Notes: generated by a model not told the origin, from the sequence alone. DNA of 64,000 nucleotides from Nonomuraea rubra (GCF_014207985.1 NZ_JACHMI010000001.1:11639001-11703000), one strand, 5' to 3'; shown: positions 16,500 to 25,178, counted from the stretch's first letter. Made by a program: numbers and translations.

Positions 16500-19400
16500 T
16501 GAAGTAGTCCAAGTTCGTGGGATGAGGATGGCGCTGTGGATCCGGCTTGTAGTAGGTGCGGGGCACGCCCTGGGCGGTCGCCACACCGAATTGCTCCGTT
16601 TGCGGATCGTAGCGAACGACGTCGCCGTTCGACCGGGTCTTGGTGAGCACGCCGGGATGGCTGCCGGTCAGGAAGTCCGTCGCCTCCTCCACATACTCCT
16701 TCGCGTTGTTCAGGTGCGGGAAGTCGCTTCCGTGCCGTGCCCAGTGATCATAGGCGTTCTCGACCCGGGACATCCCACGCGTCCTGGTCCAGATCCCGTA
16801 GGGGGTCAGACCCAGCGGGTCCATCCACACCTGTGGATTGAGCACGTACGCGTGCGGATCCCACCCACCCCGCAACCCGATCGGATCCGCCGCCACGTAA
16901 CACCCGGCATCCGGGTCGTAATGCCGCAGGAAGTTGTAGAACAGCCCCGATTCCTGATCCTCGTACTGCCCGGGGAACCGCAGCGGGCAGTCGGCGTCCG
17001 ACGTGATCGCGTCCGGTGAGGCGCCCCACAGGGAGCGGCGGGTGCGCCAGGCGATCTCGCCCTCCGCCGACACCAGCTCGGCGGGTGTTCCCAGCAGGTC
17101 CGTGGCGATGGCGTAGAAGCGTTCGTCCACCCATGGCTGGGAGCGTTCCGTCTGGGTCAGGGGGCGGAAGGAGCCGGGGGCCCAGTCCCAGGAGGTGGTG
17201 CGGTCGTCGGTGGACTGTTCGGCCAGGGTGAGGCCGTCCCAGGTGAAGTCGGTGCGGTGGGCGCCGTCGGCGCGTTCCTTGGCGATACGGCGGCCCAGCG
17301 GGTCGTAGAGGTAGCGCCAGCGGGTGCCGTCGGGGGTGGTGACGGCCGTCAGGCGGTCGTCGGCGTCCCACGTGTAGTGCCAGGTGCGGGGTTTGGTGGA
17401 CAGGCCCTTGCGCTGGCGGAGGATCGTACGGCCCTGGCGGTCGTACTCGTAGCGGGTGCGGCCCGCCTGGCGGACCATGGTGCCGGTGTACGCGCGGGGG
17501 CCCTGCGAGTCTCCCGGCGCCGGCCAGGTGGCGTCGGTGATCTGGCCTGCGGTGTTGTAGCGGTACGTCTCCGGCCGGCCCGTCGCGTGGACGGCGGTGA
17601 CGCGGCCGGCGGGGTCGAGGTCGAAGCGGCGGCGGCCGGAGAGGAGGTCGTCGATCTCCGTGAGCTCGCCGTCCCTGCGGTAGCCGTACGTGCGGCGCTG
17701 GACCATCCGGCCGGCCGGGCCGCTGGTGAGGGTCTGGGAGTGGAGCCGGCCGTCGTCGTCCCAGTCGTGCAGCAGGGCGATGCCGGCGCCGAACGTCCTG
17801 GAGGTCTCGCGGCCCGCCTGGTCGTGGGTGAAGTGCAGGGTCTGGCCGGCCGTTTCGAGGGTGAGGGGGAGGTCGCGGGCGTCGTACGTCCAGACGGTCT
17901 CCGCCCCGGACGGCGTGCGGCGCAGCACCCGGCGGCCGAGCGCGTCGTAGGCGGAGGTGAGCGTGCGGCCGTTGCAGGTCTCGCGGACGACGCGGCCGCG
18001 GGCGTCGCGGCCGATGGTGAGGTCGGCATCGGGGTTCGCGGCGTGCACGAGGCGGCCGAGCGGGTCGTAGTCGAACGTGGTCAGGCGGTCGCCCGCCCGG
18101 CGGCCGATGAGCCGGTCCAGGACGTCGTAGACGAAGCTGGTGGACTGGCCGGCGCCGTTGATCCGTTCGGTGAGGTTGCCCACGGGGTTGTGCAGGTAGC
18201 TCAGCACGCGGTGGTCGAAGTCGGTCTCCTGGACCAGGTTCCCCACCGGGTCGTAGGTGTAGTGCCAGGTCAGGCCCTGCGGGTTGGTGACCTTGGTGAG
18301 GCGGAGCTCGGTGTCGTAGGCGAACTCCAGGCGGGCGCCGTCGGGCGTGGTGCGGGCCGTGGGGACGTCGAAGGGGCCGATCTCGAAGCGGGTGGGCTCG
18401 CCCATCGCGTCCACGTGCTCGACCAGGTTGTTCTCGGCGTCGTAGGTCCAGCGTTCCACCGCGCCGCCGGGGCCGGTGCAGGTGGCGGGGCGGCCTTCGA
18501 CCGTCCACGTGTAGTGGGTGGTGTGGCCGAGCGGGTCGGTGACGGAGGTGACGCGGCCGAAGGCGTCGCGTTCGCAGCGGGTCGTGGCGCCGGTGGGGTC
18601 GGTGATCGTCAGGGGCAGGCCGGCCGGGTCGGAGGTGATGGTGTGGGTGTGGCCGAGCGCGTCGGTGATCGTGGTCAGGTGGCCGCGGTCGTCGTAGGCG
18701 CGGGTGGTGTCGGGGGTGGCGACGAGGTTGCCACGGTCGTCGTGGCGCAGGATGGCGACGAGGTTGCCGCGGGCGTCGTGGCGCAGGATGGTCGTGGCGC
18801 CGTCGAAGCCGGTGACGGTGACCGGCAGGTGCAGGGCGTCGCGCGTGCAGCGGCTGGTGGCGCCGTCCGGGCGGGTGACCGACAGCGGGGCGCCCGCCTC
18901 GTCGTAGGTGTAGCGGGTGGTGCGGCCGAGCGCGTCCGTACGGGCGAGCAGCCGGTCGTGGTGGTCCCAGAGGTAGCGGGTGGTGTGGCCGAGCGGGTCG
19001 GTCTCGGCGGTGACCTGGAGCAGCTCGTTGTGGTGATAGGTCGTGACGTGGCCGAGCGAGTCGCGGGCCCGGGTGACGCCGTCGCCGTACGAGAGCTCGG
19101 TGTTGAACACGCCCGCCGACCCGGTGCCGTACACGCAGCGGCCCTCCAGGTCGTAGGTGTAGGCGTACCAGGTGCCGAGGCGGTCCTTCCAGCGCGTCAG
19201 CCGGCCGTCGTCGTCGTAGGTGAAGCGCAGCGGCAGGCCGGAGGAGTTGGTCACCTCGGTCAGGTCGCCGGCCTCGTCGTAGGCGTACGAGAGCAGCCGC
19301 TGTCCGGCGCCGCGCAGCCGGATCTCCACGACGCGGCCCTGGGACGTCTCGATGTCCAGGTGGTAGCCGCCGGAGTGGACGATCTCGGAAGGCAGGCCGT

Positions 19401-20913
19401 CGGTGTAGCGCACGTCCAGGCGGTTGCCGTTGCGGTCGGTGATCGCCGCGACGGGCAGCACGCCGGCCTCGGTCGTCTCGGCGAAGTGCGTGGTCCGGCC
19501 GGTGAGGGGGTCGGTGACCGTGTAGCCGTCGTCGGTCTCGCGCAGGGCCAGCCGGGGCCCGTCGTCCGGGTACGCGGGGCGGTCCTGCTCGGGGTACGGG
19601 AACGTGAGCAGGGCCCCGGTCTCGGTGGCCAGGCAGAGCCCGTCGGCGTCGGCCTCCAGCCGCTGGTCCAGCGTGGAGGCCCAGGAGCGGCCGAAGCAGC
19701 GGCCGGTGCGGTACGTGGACAGGTGGGTGCGTTCCAGGTGGAGCGGCAGCACGCCGGGCAGCTCGACGTCCGTCTGCGGGAGCAGCACGGTGCCGGTCGG
19801 GAAGTGCACCGGGTCCTGGCTGAAGAACTGGCGGCCGCGCTGCCACGACGCGGTCGCGGCCGTGCCCTGGCGGGCGCCGCCGCTCCGCACGGCCGTACGC
19901 AGCGAGGGCGAGCCCAGCGCGTTCCCGCCGCCGCGCACGCTCAGGGCGCCGGTGCCGGCCAGCGTCCCCCCGCCGCCGCGGATCGTGCCGCTCATGCCCA
20001 TCACGGCCCTGGCGCCGCGGCCTGCCAGGGCGATGCCCTTGCCGATCGGGAGCACGCCGAGCGCGGCCAGCCCGACCTGCCCCAGCGAGCCCCTGCCCTG
20101 GCGGTACTTGTTCAGCGCGTCGCCGAGCACCACCGCGCCCGCGGCCACCGCCACGCCGGCCAGGATCACCCCGGCCACGCCGCCGGTGCCGATGACCAGC
20201 ACCACCAGCCCGGCCACCGCCCCGATGGTGCCCGCGAAGGCCACGAAGTCGTCCCAGGACCTGAACGGCGTGCTGATCGTGTCCCAGGCCTTCTGCAGCC
20301 ACGACCTGTCCTTGATGCCGCTGCCTTCGAGCGCCTGGTCGATCTCCCGGGTGGCCCGGGTCTCGGCGTCCGCGCGCAACGTGGCCGCCTCCTCGGCGAT
20401 CCGGCGGGCCCGCGCGCGGTCGTCCTCCGCCCGGCGGGCCCGTTGCAGCGCCGAGCGGGTGGCCTCCTGGGTGGCCGGGTCCGCCTGTGCCAGGGCCGAC
20501 TCCGCCTCGGGCACGTCGCGTACCGGGCCGGGGAGCTGCGCCTGGATCTCGCGCAGCGCCCCCTGCGACTGGGCCGCGGCCTCCTGGCCACGGCGCAGTG
20601 CCGTACCGGCCTGGGTCCTGGCCGCCTCCAGGCTGCCCGCGTACGTCATCAGCGCCTCGCCGGCGCCCCGGTACGCCTTGCCCAGCTTGGCCAGCTCGCC
20701 GGGCAGCTCGCCCAGCGCCTCGGCGTAGCGGGCCGCGTAGTCGCCGCGCATCCGCAGCGCCGAGCTGTCACCCGACACGGTGCTCAGCTTGGCCGTGTTG
20801 TCCTCGGCCAGCCGCGCTTCCTTGAGCAGCCGGTCGGCGAGCCCTCTGACCTGCCCGGGGTCCCCCGGGGCGGGGTCGCCGGCCAGTCCCAGCACGTCCC
20901 ATCCGCCCGGCAT
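16489..20913 (-). CDS. RHS-repeat polymorphic toxin with a type VII-style N-terminus
   Basis: A 1474-residue protein. Residues 1-215 are helical, Ala/Glu/Arg-rich and WXG/LXG-like, and probably carry the secretion signal. Helices at about 220-265 are hydrophobic. A DUF6531-type entry (DPVHFPTGTVLL) near 365 is followed by roughly 20 YD/RHS repeats and the RHS core end (YVAADPIGLRGG ... DPLGL, near 1367). The last 105 residues are the variable toxin tip, with DHWARHGSDFP, NAKEYVEEATDF, NGDVVRYD and RTYYKPDP. This pattern resembles BECR-fold RNase tips of contact-dependent toxins, which is an inference. The RHS shell would encase the tip until release. It is followed directly by an overlapping candidate immunity gene. 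Confidence 0.85.
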   Translation of the reverse strand: MPGGWDVLGLAGDPAPGDPGQVRGLADRLLKEARLAEDNTAKLSTVSGDSSALRMRGDYAARYAEALGELPGELAKLGKAYRGAGEALMTYAGSLEAARTQAGTALRRGQEAAAQSQGALREIQAQLPGPVRDVPEAESALAQADPATQEATRSALQRARRAEDDRARARRIAEEAATLRADAETRATREIDQALEGSGIKDRSWLQKAWDTISTPFRSWDDFVAFAGTIGAVAGLVVLVIGTGGVAGVILAGVAVAAGAVVLGDALNKYRQGRGSLGQVGLAALGVLPIGKGIALAGRGARAVMGMSGTIRGGGGTLAGTGALSVRGGGNALGSPSLRTAVRSGGARQGTAATASWQRGRQFFSQDPVHFPTGTVLLPQTDVELPGVLPLHLERTHLSTYRTGRCFGRSWASTLDQRLEADADGLCLATETGALLTFPYPEQDRPAYPDDGPRLALRETDDGYTVTDPLTGRTTHFAETTEAGVLPVAAITDRNGNRLDVRYTDGLPSEIVHSGGYHLDIETSQGRVVEIRLRGAGQRLLSYAYDEAGDLTEVTNSSGLPLRFTYDDDGRLTRWKDRLGTWYAYTYDLEGRCVYGTGSAGVFNTELSYGDGVTRARDSLGHVTTYHHNELLQVTAETDPLGHTTRYLWDHHDRLLARTDALGRTTRYTYDEAGAPLSVTRPDGATSRCTRDALHLPVTVTGFDGATTILRHDARGNLVAILRHDDRGNLVATPDTTRAYDDRGHLTTITDALGHTHTITSDPAGLPLTITDPTGATTRCERDAFGRVTSVTDPLGHTTHYTWTVEGRPATCTGPGGAVERWTYDAENNLVEHVDAMGEPTRFEIGPFDVPTARTTPDGARLEFAYDTELRLTKVTNPQGLTWHYTYDPVGNLVQETDFDHRVLSYLHNPVGNLTERINGAGQSTSFVYDVLDRLIGRRAGDRLTTFDYDPLGRLVHAANPDADLTIGRDARGRVVRETCNGRTLTSAYDALGRRVLRRTPSGAETVWTYDARDLPLTLETAGQTLHFTHDQAGRETSRTFGAGIALLHDWDDDGRLHSQTLTSGPAGRMVQRRTYGYRRDGELTEIDDLLSGRRRFDLDPAGRVTAVHATGRPETYRYNTAGQITDATWPAPGDSQGPRAYTGTMVRQAGRTRYEYDRQGRTILRQRKGLSTKPRTWHYTWDADDRLTAVTTPDGTRWRYLYDPLGRRIAKERADGAHRTDFTWDGLTLAEQSTDDRTTSWDWAPGSFRPLTQTERSQPWVDERFYAIATDLLGTPAELVSAEGEIAWRTRRSLWGASPDAITSDADCPLRFPGQYEDQESGLFYNFLRHYDPDAGCYVAADPIGLRGGWDPHAYVLNPQVWMDPLGLTPYGIWTRTRGMSRVENAYDHWARHGSDFPHLNNAKEYVEEATDFLTGSHPGVLTKTRSNGDVVRYDPQTEQFGVATAQGVPRTYYKPDPQRHPHPTNLDYFNAQ
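18721..18792 (-). repeat. 36-bp tandem duplication inside the RHS gene
   Basis: Two adjacent 36-bp units (18721-18756 and 18757-18792) differ at only a few bases. They encode the duplicated 12-residue segments ILRHDARGNLVA and ILRHDDRGNLVA in the RHS shell. The duplication is in frame and adds or removes about half of a YD strand pair. Confidence 0.85.
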
Positions 20914-20917
20914 GGCG

Positions 20918-21220
20918 TCACGCTCCCGCGCCGCCGCTGAGCGAGGCGTCCAGCTCGCGGTGCTTGGCGATGGCCGTCTTGAGGAACTGGCTCATGCCCT
21001 CCAGGCCCTGCATGACCTGCCTGGCGCCGTTGTTCCACTGGTCGTAGTCCTGCTGGAACTTGCCCGAGGCCCGCTCGGTGACGAAGTCGCTGCTGACGAG
21101 CTGGTCGATCATCGCCTTGAGCTGGGTCAGCCGGCTCTCGATGTCCTCCTTCTCCTTGTTCAGCCGGGTGGCGCTGTTCTCCACCTGCGGGAAGCTGAGG
21201 TGATGGGTCCCACCTGCCAT
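20918..21220 (-). CDS. WXG100-family (ESAT-6-like) protein
   Basis: A 100-residue, almost entirely helical protein with a central WNNG turn (DYDQWNNGARQVMQGL), the place of the WxG hairpin in WXG100 proteins. It lacks cysteines and a signal peptide. WXG100 proteins are substrates and partners of type VII secretion ATPases. It lies 4 bp upstream of the RHS toxin gene, whose own N-terminus is also helical, so it may act as its secretion partner. The partner role is inferred. Confidence 0.8.
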   Translation of the reverse strand: MAGGTHHLSFPQVENSATRLNKEKEDIESRLTQLKAMIDQLVSSDFVTERASGKFQQDYDQWNNGARQVMQGLEGMSQFLKTAIAKHRELDASLSGGAGA

Positions 21221-21226
21221 GACGGT

Positions 21227-21823
21227 TCACTCTCCTTGGGGGTCGGACCAGGCCAGGGTGGCGCTGATCGCGTCGAACAGGTCGAGCATGGGCTCGGCCA
21301 GGCTGAGGTGCGGGCTGGTGAGCACCAGGTCCAGCACGCCGTGCCCGCCGGGCACGGGGATGAGGGTCTGCATGACCACCGAGTCGAGCTCGCCGGTCTC
21401 GACGCCGGTCACGCGTACGGCACGGCCCGCGTCCAGCTCCACGATCTCGACGCCGCGCCAGCCGGGCGTGCCGGGCCTGGGCGGCACGGCGACGATGCCC
21501 GAGGCGATCGCCTCGACCGTGTTGCCCTCGGGGTCGGAACGGCCCCGCGTGTGCAGGACCATGAGGGTGGCCAGCACGGTGCCGGCGTCCTCCACGTGGT
21601 CGGTCATCGCCGCGCCGAAGATCGCCCCGTGCCTCGCCGCCAGGTCGGCGACCTCGCGCAGCACCTTCAGCAGCACCGACCGGTGCGGGGCCAGCTCCGG
21701 CGTGGCCGCCACGCGGGCGTCCACCAGGCGGGCCAGGTCACCGGTACGGCCGGCGCGCCAGACGTCGAACTCGTACCAGGAGTCGGGCACGCGCACGGTG
21801 AACCCGAAGGGTAGATCAGCCAT
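21227..21823 (-). CDS. Hypothetical protein of the type VII-like operon
   Basis: A 198-residue soluble protein without signal peptide or membrane helix. It begins with LPFGFTVRVPDSWYEFDVW and has several beta-rich segments (AVRVTGVETGELDSVVMQTL, GVLDLVLTSPHLSLAEPM). I do not recognise a named family. It lies between the membrane-anchored protein (8 bp overlap) and the WXG100 gene (6 bp gap). Its place in the operon suggests a cytoplasmic accessory or chaperone role, but nothing in the sequence proves this. Confidence 0.7.
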   Translation of the reverse strand: MADLPFGFTVRVPDSWYEFDVWRAGRTGDLARLVDARVAATPELAPHRSVLLKVLREVADLAARHGAIFGAAMTDHVEDAGTVLATLMVLHTRGRSDPEGNTVEAIASGIVAVPPRPGTPGWRGVEIVELDAGRAVRVTGVETGELDSVVMQTLIPVPGGHGVLDLVLTSPHLSLAEPMLDLFDAISATLAWSDPQGE

Positions 21824-22499
21824 CGGTCAGCTCCTCCATGAAGGCGTCCACGGGTTCGGGCGCGAGCGTGACGTCGTCCACCCGGACGGCGCGGCCCGGC
21901 ACGAGCCGGGGTGCGGGCTGCTCGACGCCGCCGACGTTGACGGCGCCGACCTGGCGGCCGTCCGGCAGGACGATCCAGCCGCCGACGACCGACGCCCCGC
22001 GGACCTGGCCCGTCGCCCGGTACAGGCCCGACGGGCGCTCCACGACGGGCGCGGTGAAGCGGAAGGCGTCCTCGCCGAGCACGAGGTTGCCCATCGCGCC
22101 GTCCTCGTCCAGGTCGGCGGTCATCAGGGCCTTGCCGCCCTTGGGCGCGGTGAGCGTCACGCGGTTGTCGCGGGCGTCGCCCGACATCCAGATCTCGCGG
22201 CGGCCGTCACAGAAGTAGCCGATGGCCTTGCCCTCGCGCACCGAGAGGGCGACGAGCCCGCCGCCGGAGGACACCCGCCCGGCGAAGTCGGCCTTGTCCG
22301 GCGTGGGGTCCTCGCTCCGCTGGGGCGCGGCGGCCTGTCCCGTCGGCGTGGAGTCCGGGCTCTGCCCGGGTGGCTCCTCGATGAACACGGCCCGCGCGCC
22401 GGCCGGGGCCGCCGGCCGGTCCGTCAGCGCGAACACCAGAGACACCGCGACCGTCGCGATCACGACGCCGGTGAGCACGCCGAGGCCGAGCGCCTTCAT
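21816..22499 (-). CDS. Single-pass membrane protein of the type VII-like operon
   Basis: About 227 residues. One N-terminal membrane helix (LGVLTGVVIATVAVSLVFAL) is followed by a Pro/Ser/Thr-rich linker and a beta-rich extracytoplasmic domain (GKAIGYFCDGRREIWMSGDA ... GYLVLPDGR-like strands). ATG 22499 shares its A with the upstream stop (TGATG), a sign of coupled translation; an in-frame GTG sits just before it. The domain has a single Cys. Family unknown; it could be an envelope component of the secretion apparatus. Confidence 0.7.
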   Translation of the reverse strand: MKALGLGVLTGVVIATVAVSLVFALTDRPAAPAGARAVFIEEPPGQSPDSTPTGQAAAPQRSEDPTPDKADFAGRVSSGGGLVALSVREGKAIGYFCDGRREIWMSGDARDNRVTLTAPKGGKALMTADLDEDGAMGNLVLGEDAFRFTAPVVERPSGLYRATGQVRGASVVGGWIVLPDGRQVGAVNVGGVEQPAPRLVPGRAVRVDDVTLAPEPVDAFMEELTDG

Positions 22500-22792
22500 C
22501 ACGAGCCGCCCGTGCTGGTCGAGAGCGAGTCGGCCAGCGAGCCGTCGAGCGTGCCGGTGCCCTCGACGAGGGCGTCCAGCAGGCCTGCCGCGCGCTCCAG
22601 GAGCTGGTTCATGCGCTCCCGGTTGTCGGAGGACTCCTCGAAGAACCTCCGTACGGCGTCGTCGACCTTCTCCGACCCGGTCTTCGCGTCGAGCGCGCCG
22701 GCGTTGCCGCCGTCCAGTGCCGCGCGGATGGCCTTGAGGTCCCGCGAGACGTTCGCGGCCTCCTGGCGGTTCGCGGTGAATTCCTCAGCCAT
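22499..22792 (-). CDS. WXG100-like small helical protein
   Basis: A 97-residue, highly charged helical protein with a helix-turn-helix outline (SRDLKAIRAALDGG / SEKVDDAVRRFFEESS / NQLLERAAGLLDALVEG) and a Ser/Thr/Gly-rich tail. There is no tryptophan and no strict WxG, so it belongs to the wider ESAT-6/EspC-like group by size, composition and context only. It overlaps the pseudokinase gene by 8 bp upstream and the membrane protein gene by TGATG downstream. Confidence 0.65.
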   Translation of the reverse strand: MAEEFTANRQEAANVSRDLKAIRAALDGGNAGALDAKTGSEKVDDAVRRFFEESSDNRERMNQLLERAAGLLDALVEGTGTLDGSLADSLSTSTGGS

Positions 22793-24062
22793 TGCTCGTC
22801 TCCCCCTTGATGGCCTCGAACGCGCGCCAATCCCGATAGACGGTCTCGATGATCCGGGGCACGCTGCCGCGGCCCTCCATGCGCAGTTGCAGCCGCACCG
22901 GCCGGCCCTGGCCGTCCACCTGCAGCGTGAACCGCACCGGCCCCTCGGCCGGCAGGCCCGCCCACGCGTCCTGGCCCTCCTCGCCCCTGACCCGGTGGGC
23001 CGGGGCGGAGCCGCGCAGCGTGCGGCCGTTCGTGCCGGCGGGCTCGCTGGTCACGTTCGAGCCGGCCGCGTCGATCAGGCCCTTGATGGTGCGTGGCGAG
23101 CTGAGCTCCCGGACGGTGCCCGCCGTCCGCTGCGCGCACGGCTCCACCGGCGGATGGTCGGCGTCGAACGCCACGCCGCCCGCCACGCCCCTGCTGCCGA
23201 CGAGGGCCACCGGGGTGGGGCGTGGATCGTTCCCACAGGTGAGTTCCATGTCGTACGACGTGGCTGGCGTGCCCGGGTCGAAGCTCAGCCGGCCCTCGGC
23301 CACCGCCTGCCCCGTCGCCGGCGTCTCCTCGATCACCTGGCGGAACGTGGCCGTGCGCCGGCCGACCGCGCTCAGCACGTCGCTCGCGCGCGGCTGCGTC
23401 CCGCCTTCCCGGCCGGAGATCATGATCACCGCGCCTGCCGCCCCCGCGACGAGCGCGATGCCGATGGCGATGCCCGTGAGGTACGCCGGCCTGCGCCAGA
23501 ACGGCGTGGGTACGACCTGCTCAACGTACGGCGCCGGCTCCTCCGGCCTGGTCCGCCGCTCGGCCTCCAGCAGCAGCTCGTGTGCCGTGGCGCCCTGGGC
23601 GGCGCCGGAGTGGCCGAGCAGGATGCGTACCAGATCGACGGCCGACGGGCGGGAGGCCGCGTCGGAGCGGCGGCACTCGCCGATCACCGCGCGCAGCGCG
23701 GGGAGCAGCCGGTCGAGGTCGGCCCCGTCGTCGGGCTCGCGGCCCGTCGCCGCGAACACGACCACGCCGGCCCAGTCCTTGACGTCGTGGGCGGGGAACA
23801 GGCTGTCGCGCGGCCCTGGCGCGAAGAACGCCTGGCCGCGCGGCCCGATCAGGACGTTGGCGGGGGTGAGCCGCAGCCCCGCGATCCCGCCCAGGTGCAG
23901 CCTGGCCATGGTGGCGGCGGTGCCGAGCGCGAACAGGTAGAGCGCCTCGTCCTTGAGGGGGCCCGCCGTCCTGACGGCAGCGGCGAGCGTCTGGCCCTTT
24001 CCCAGGTAATCGCGCGGCCGCAGGGCCAGGCCGTCGCTCCATCCCTGAAATTCCATCGCCAT
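22785..24062 (-). CDS. Membrane pseudokinase (EssB-like candidate)
   Basis: A 425-residue protein. Residues 1-155 look like a protein kinase catalytic lobe without activity. The helix LYLFALGTAATMARLHLGG is followed by LTPANVL (65-71) in place of HRDLKPxN, no DFG is present, and DVKDWAGVVVFAATG and SRPSAVDLVRILLG match the F-helix and C-terminal helices. The glycine-rich loop and the catalytic Asp are missing. A membrane helix (about 194-216) follows, then an outer domain of about 200 residues. A cytoplasmic pseudokinase plus membrane helix plus outer domain is the layout of EssB/YukC in Firmicute type VII systems. It is the first gene of the seven-gene operon. Confidence 0.72.
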   Translation of the reverse strand: MAMEFQGWSDGLALRPRDYLGKGQTLAAAVRTAGPLKDEALYLFALGTAATMARLHLGGIAGLRLTPANVLIGPRGQAFFAPGPRDSLFPAHDVKDWAGVVVFAATGREPDDGADLDRLLPALRAVIGECRRSDAASRPSAVDLVRILLGHSGAAQGATAHELLLEAERRTRPEEPAPYVEQVVPTPFWRRPAYLTGIAIGIALVAGAAGAVIMISGREGGTQPRASDVLSAVGRRTATFRQVIEETPATGQAVAEGRLSFDPGTPATSYDMELTCGNDPRPTPVALVGSRGVAGGVAFDADHPPVEPCAQRTAGTVRELSSPRTIKGLIDAAGSNVTSEPAGTNGRTLRGSAPAHRVRGEEGQDAWAGLPAEGPVRFTLQVDGQGRPVRLQLRMEGRGSVPRIIETVYRDWRAFEAIKGETSNG

Positions 24063-24319
24063 CCCCGTGGCAGCCGGTCAGCGCGGCAGGGCACGCTCGA
24101 AATCCGCCTTCGCGCAGGTCAAGTGGCGTTTTTCGATGTCGGTGCGTGCTGTTGTCCGACAGGTTGTACGCGGTCGGGCGGGGACGGGTTCAATCGAATT
24201 CGCGAAAATCCTTCTCGCTTCCGGGAACCGGCATGGGTTCAGCCGGGGACCGCTGTGAAGAGCTCGTTTCGGCTGATGCGGTTCCGGTCACGGCGGTGGG
24301 CCGGGCAGGCGGCCGCGCC

Positions 24320-24511
24320 ACTTCCGAGCACGACCGGCGCCGCGCCGCACTCCGGCTCACGGACAGCGGGCACGCGTTGCCGGCGGGGGCGCGGGCGTGG
24401 CAGCGCCGGTCGTTCGCCGAGCTGACCGCCTCCTGGGACGAGCCCGACCGGGTCCGGTTCGCGGCCTACCTGGAACGGCCGGCCGACGAGGTCGGCGCCC
24501 AGCTTGACCTT
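24320..24511 (+). pseudogene. Remnant of a MarR-family regulator (C-terminal part)
   Basis: In the frame covering 24326-24508 the sequence reads like the wing and dimerisation helix of a MarR regulator: SEHDRRRAALRLTDSGHALP, then RSFAELTASWDEPDRVRFA and YLERPADEV. The N-terminal recognition helix is missing and no good start precedes it, so this is a decayed gene. It sits directly upstream of a membrane protein gene that it may once have regulated. The stretch 24063-24319 before it shows no other coding signal and should hold the promoter of the pseudokinase operon. Confidence 0.6.
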
Positions 24512-24566
24512 GACGCGACGTCAACGTTTCTAATCGCAGGCGAGGCCGCCGACAGGAAGGAACGTT

Positions 24567-25178
24567 ATGTTGCGGGTCGCGCTGCGGATCGTGGGGTTCG
24601 AGCTCAAGGGCCTGGCCGCCATCGGGCTGTGGGTCCTTCGCCGCCGCAGGCAGGGGGTGCCCGAGGGCGCGACCGTCGTGACGTACGCCAGGGAGCAGGC
24701 CTTCGTGCTGACGTTGTTCGCGTTCGCCATGGCGGTCGAGACCGTGGTGATCGACCTGCTGCTGGTCGCGCTCGGGGTGCCGGAGTGGCTGCGGTTCGGG
24801 GTGCTGATCGCCGACCTGTACGGCCTGCTGTTCGTGGCCATGATGGCCGCCGGCTGCGCGACCAGGCCGCATGTGGTGACCAGTGACGAGGTGTGGATCA
24901 GGTACGGCGCCTACTTCGAGGTGCGCGTGCCCCGTGACCTCATCGCCGCTGTGCGGGCTGGGGGGTCGTACAACGAGGACAGCATGGTCGCGGTCAAGGA
25001 CGGCAGGCTGACCGTGGCGGTCTCCTCGCGCGTGAACGTGGCGATCGAGCTGGCCGAGCCGCTCACCGTCGTGCGACCGCTCGGCAGCCGGGCCGAGGTG
25101 AGCTCGATCCGGTTCTTCGCCGACTCGCCGGACGTCGTCCTGGCGGCACTCCGGACCGGCGAGGCCGCCCGCCCGTAG
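24567..25178 (+). CDS. Hypothetical membrane protein
   Basis: A 203-residue protein with AGGAAGGA just before ATG 24567. Two or three membrane helices lie in the first 100 residues (VLTLFAFAMAVETVVIDLLL; LIADLYGLLFVAMMAAG). The second half is soluble and beta-rich (VTSDEVWIRYGAYFEVRVPR ... GRLTVAVSSRVNVAIEL), resembling a PH-like domain. No named family is recognised. It follows the MarR remnant. Confidence 0.75.
   Translation: MLRVALRIVGFELKGLAAIGLWVLRRRRQGVPEGATVVTYAREQAFVLTLFAFAMAVETVVIDLLLVALGVPEWLRFGVLIADLYGLLFVAMMAAGCATRPHVVTSDEVWIRYGAYFEVRVPRDLIAAVRAGGSYNEDSMVAVKDGRLTVAVSSRVNVAIELAEPLTVVRPLGSRAEVSSIRFFADSPDVVLAALRTGEAARP

Noticed and set aside
17257..20940. A 1227-residue open frame opposite the RHS gene
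   Set aside because: It lies wholly antisense to a gene with clear YD repeats and is rich in Arg, Gly, Val and Ala in a low-complexity way, as expected for a shadow frame in high-GC DNA.
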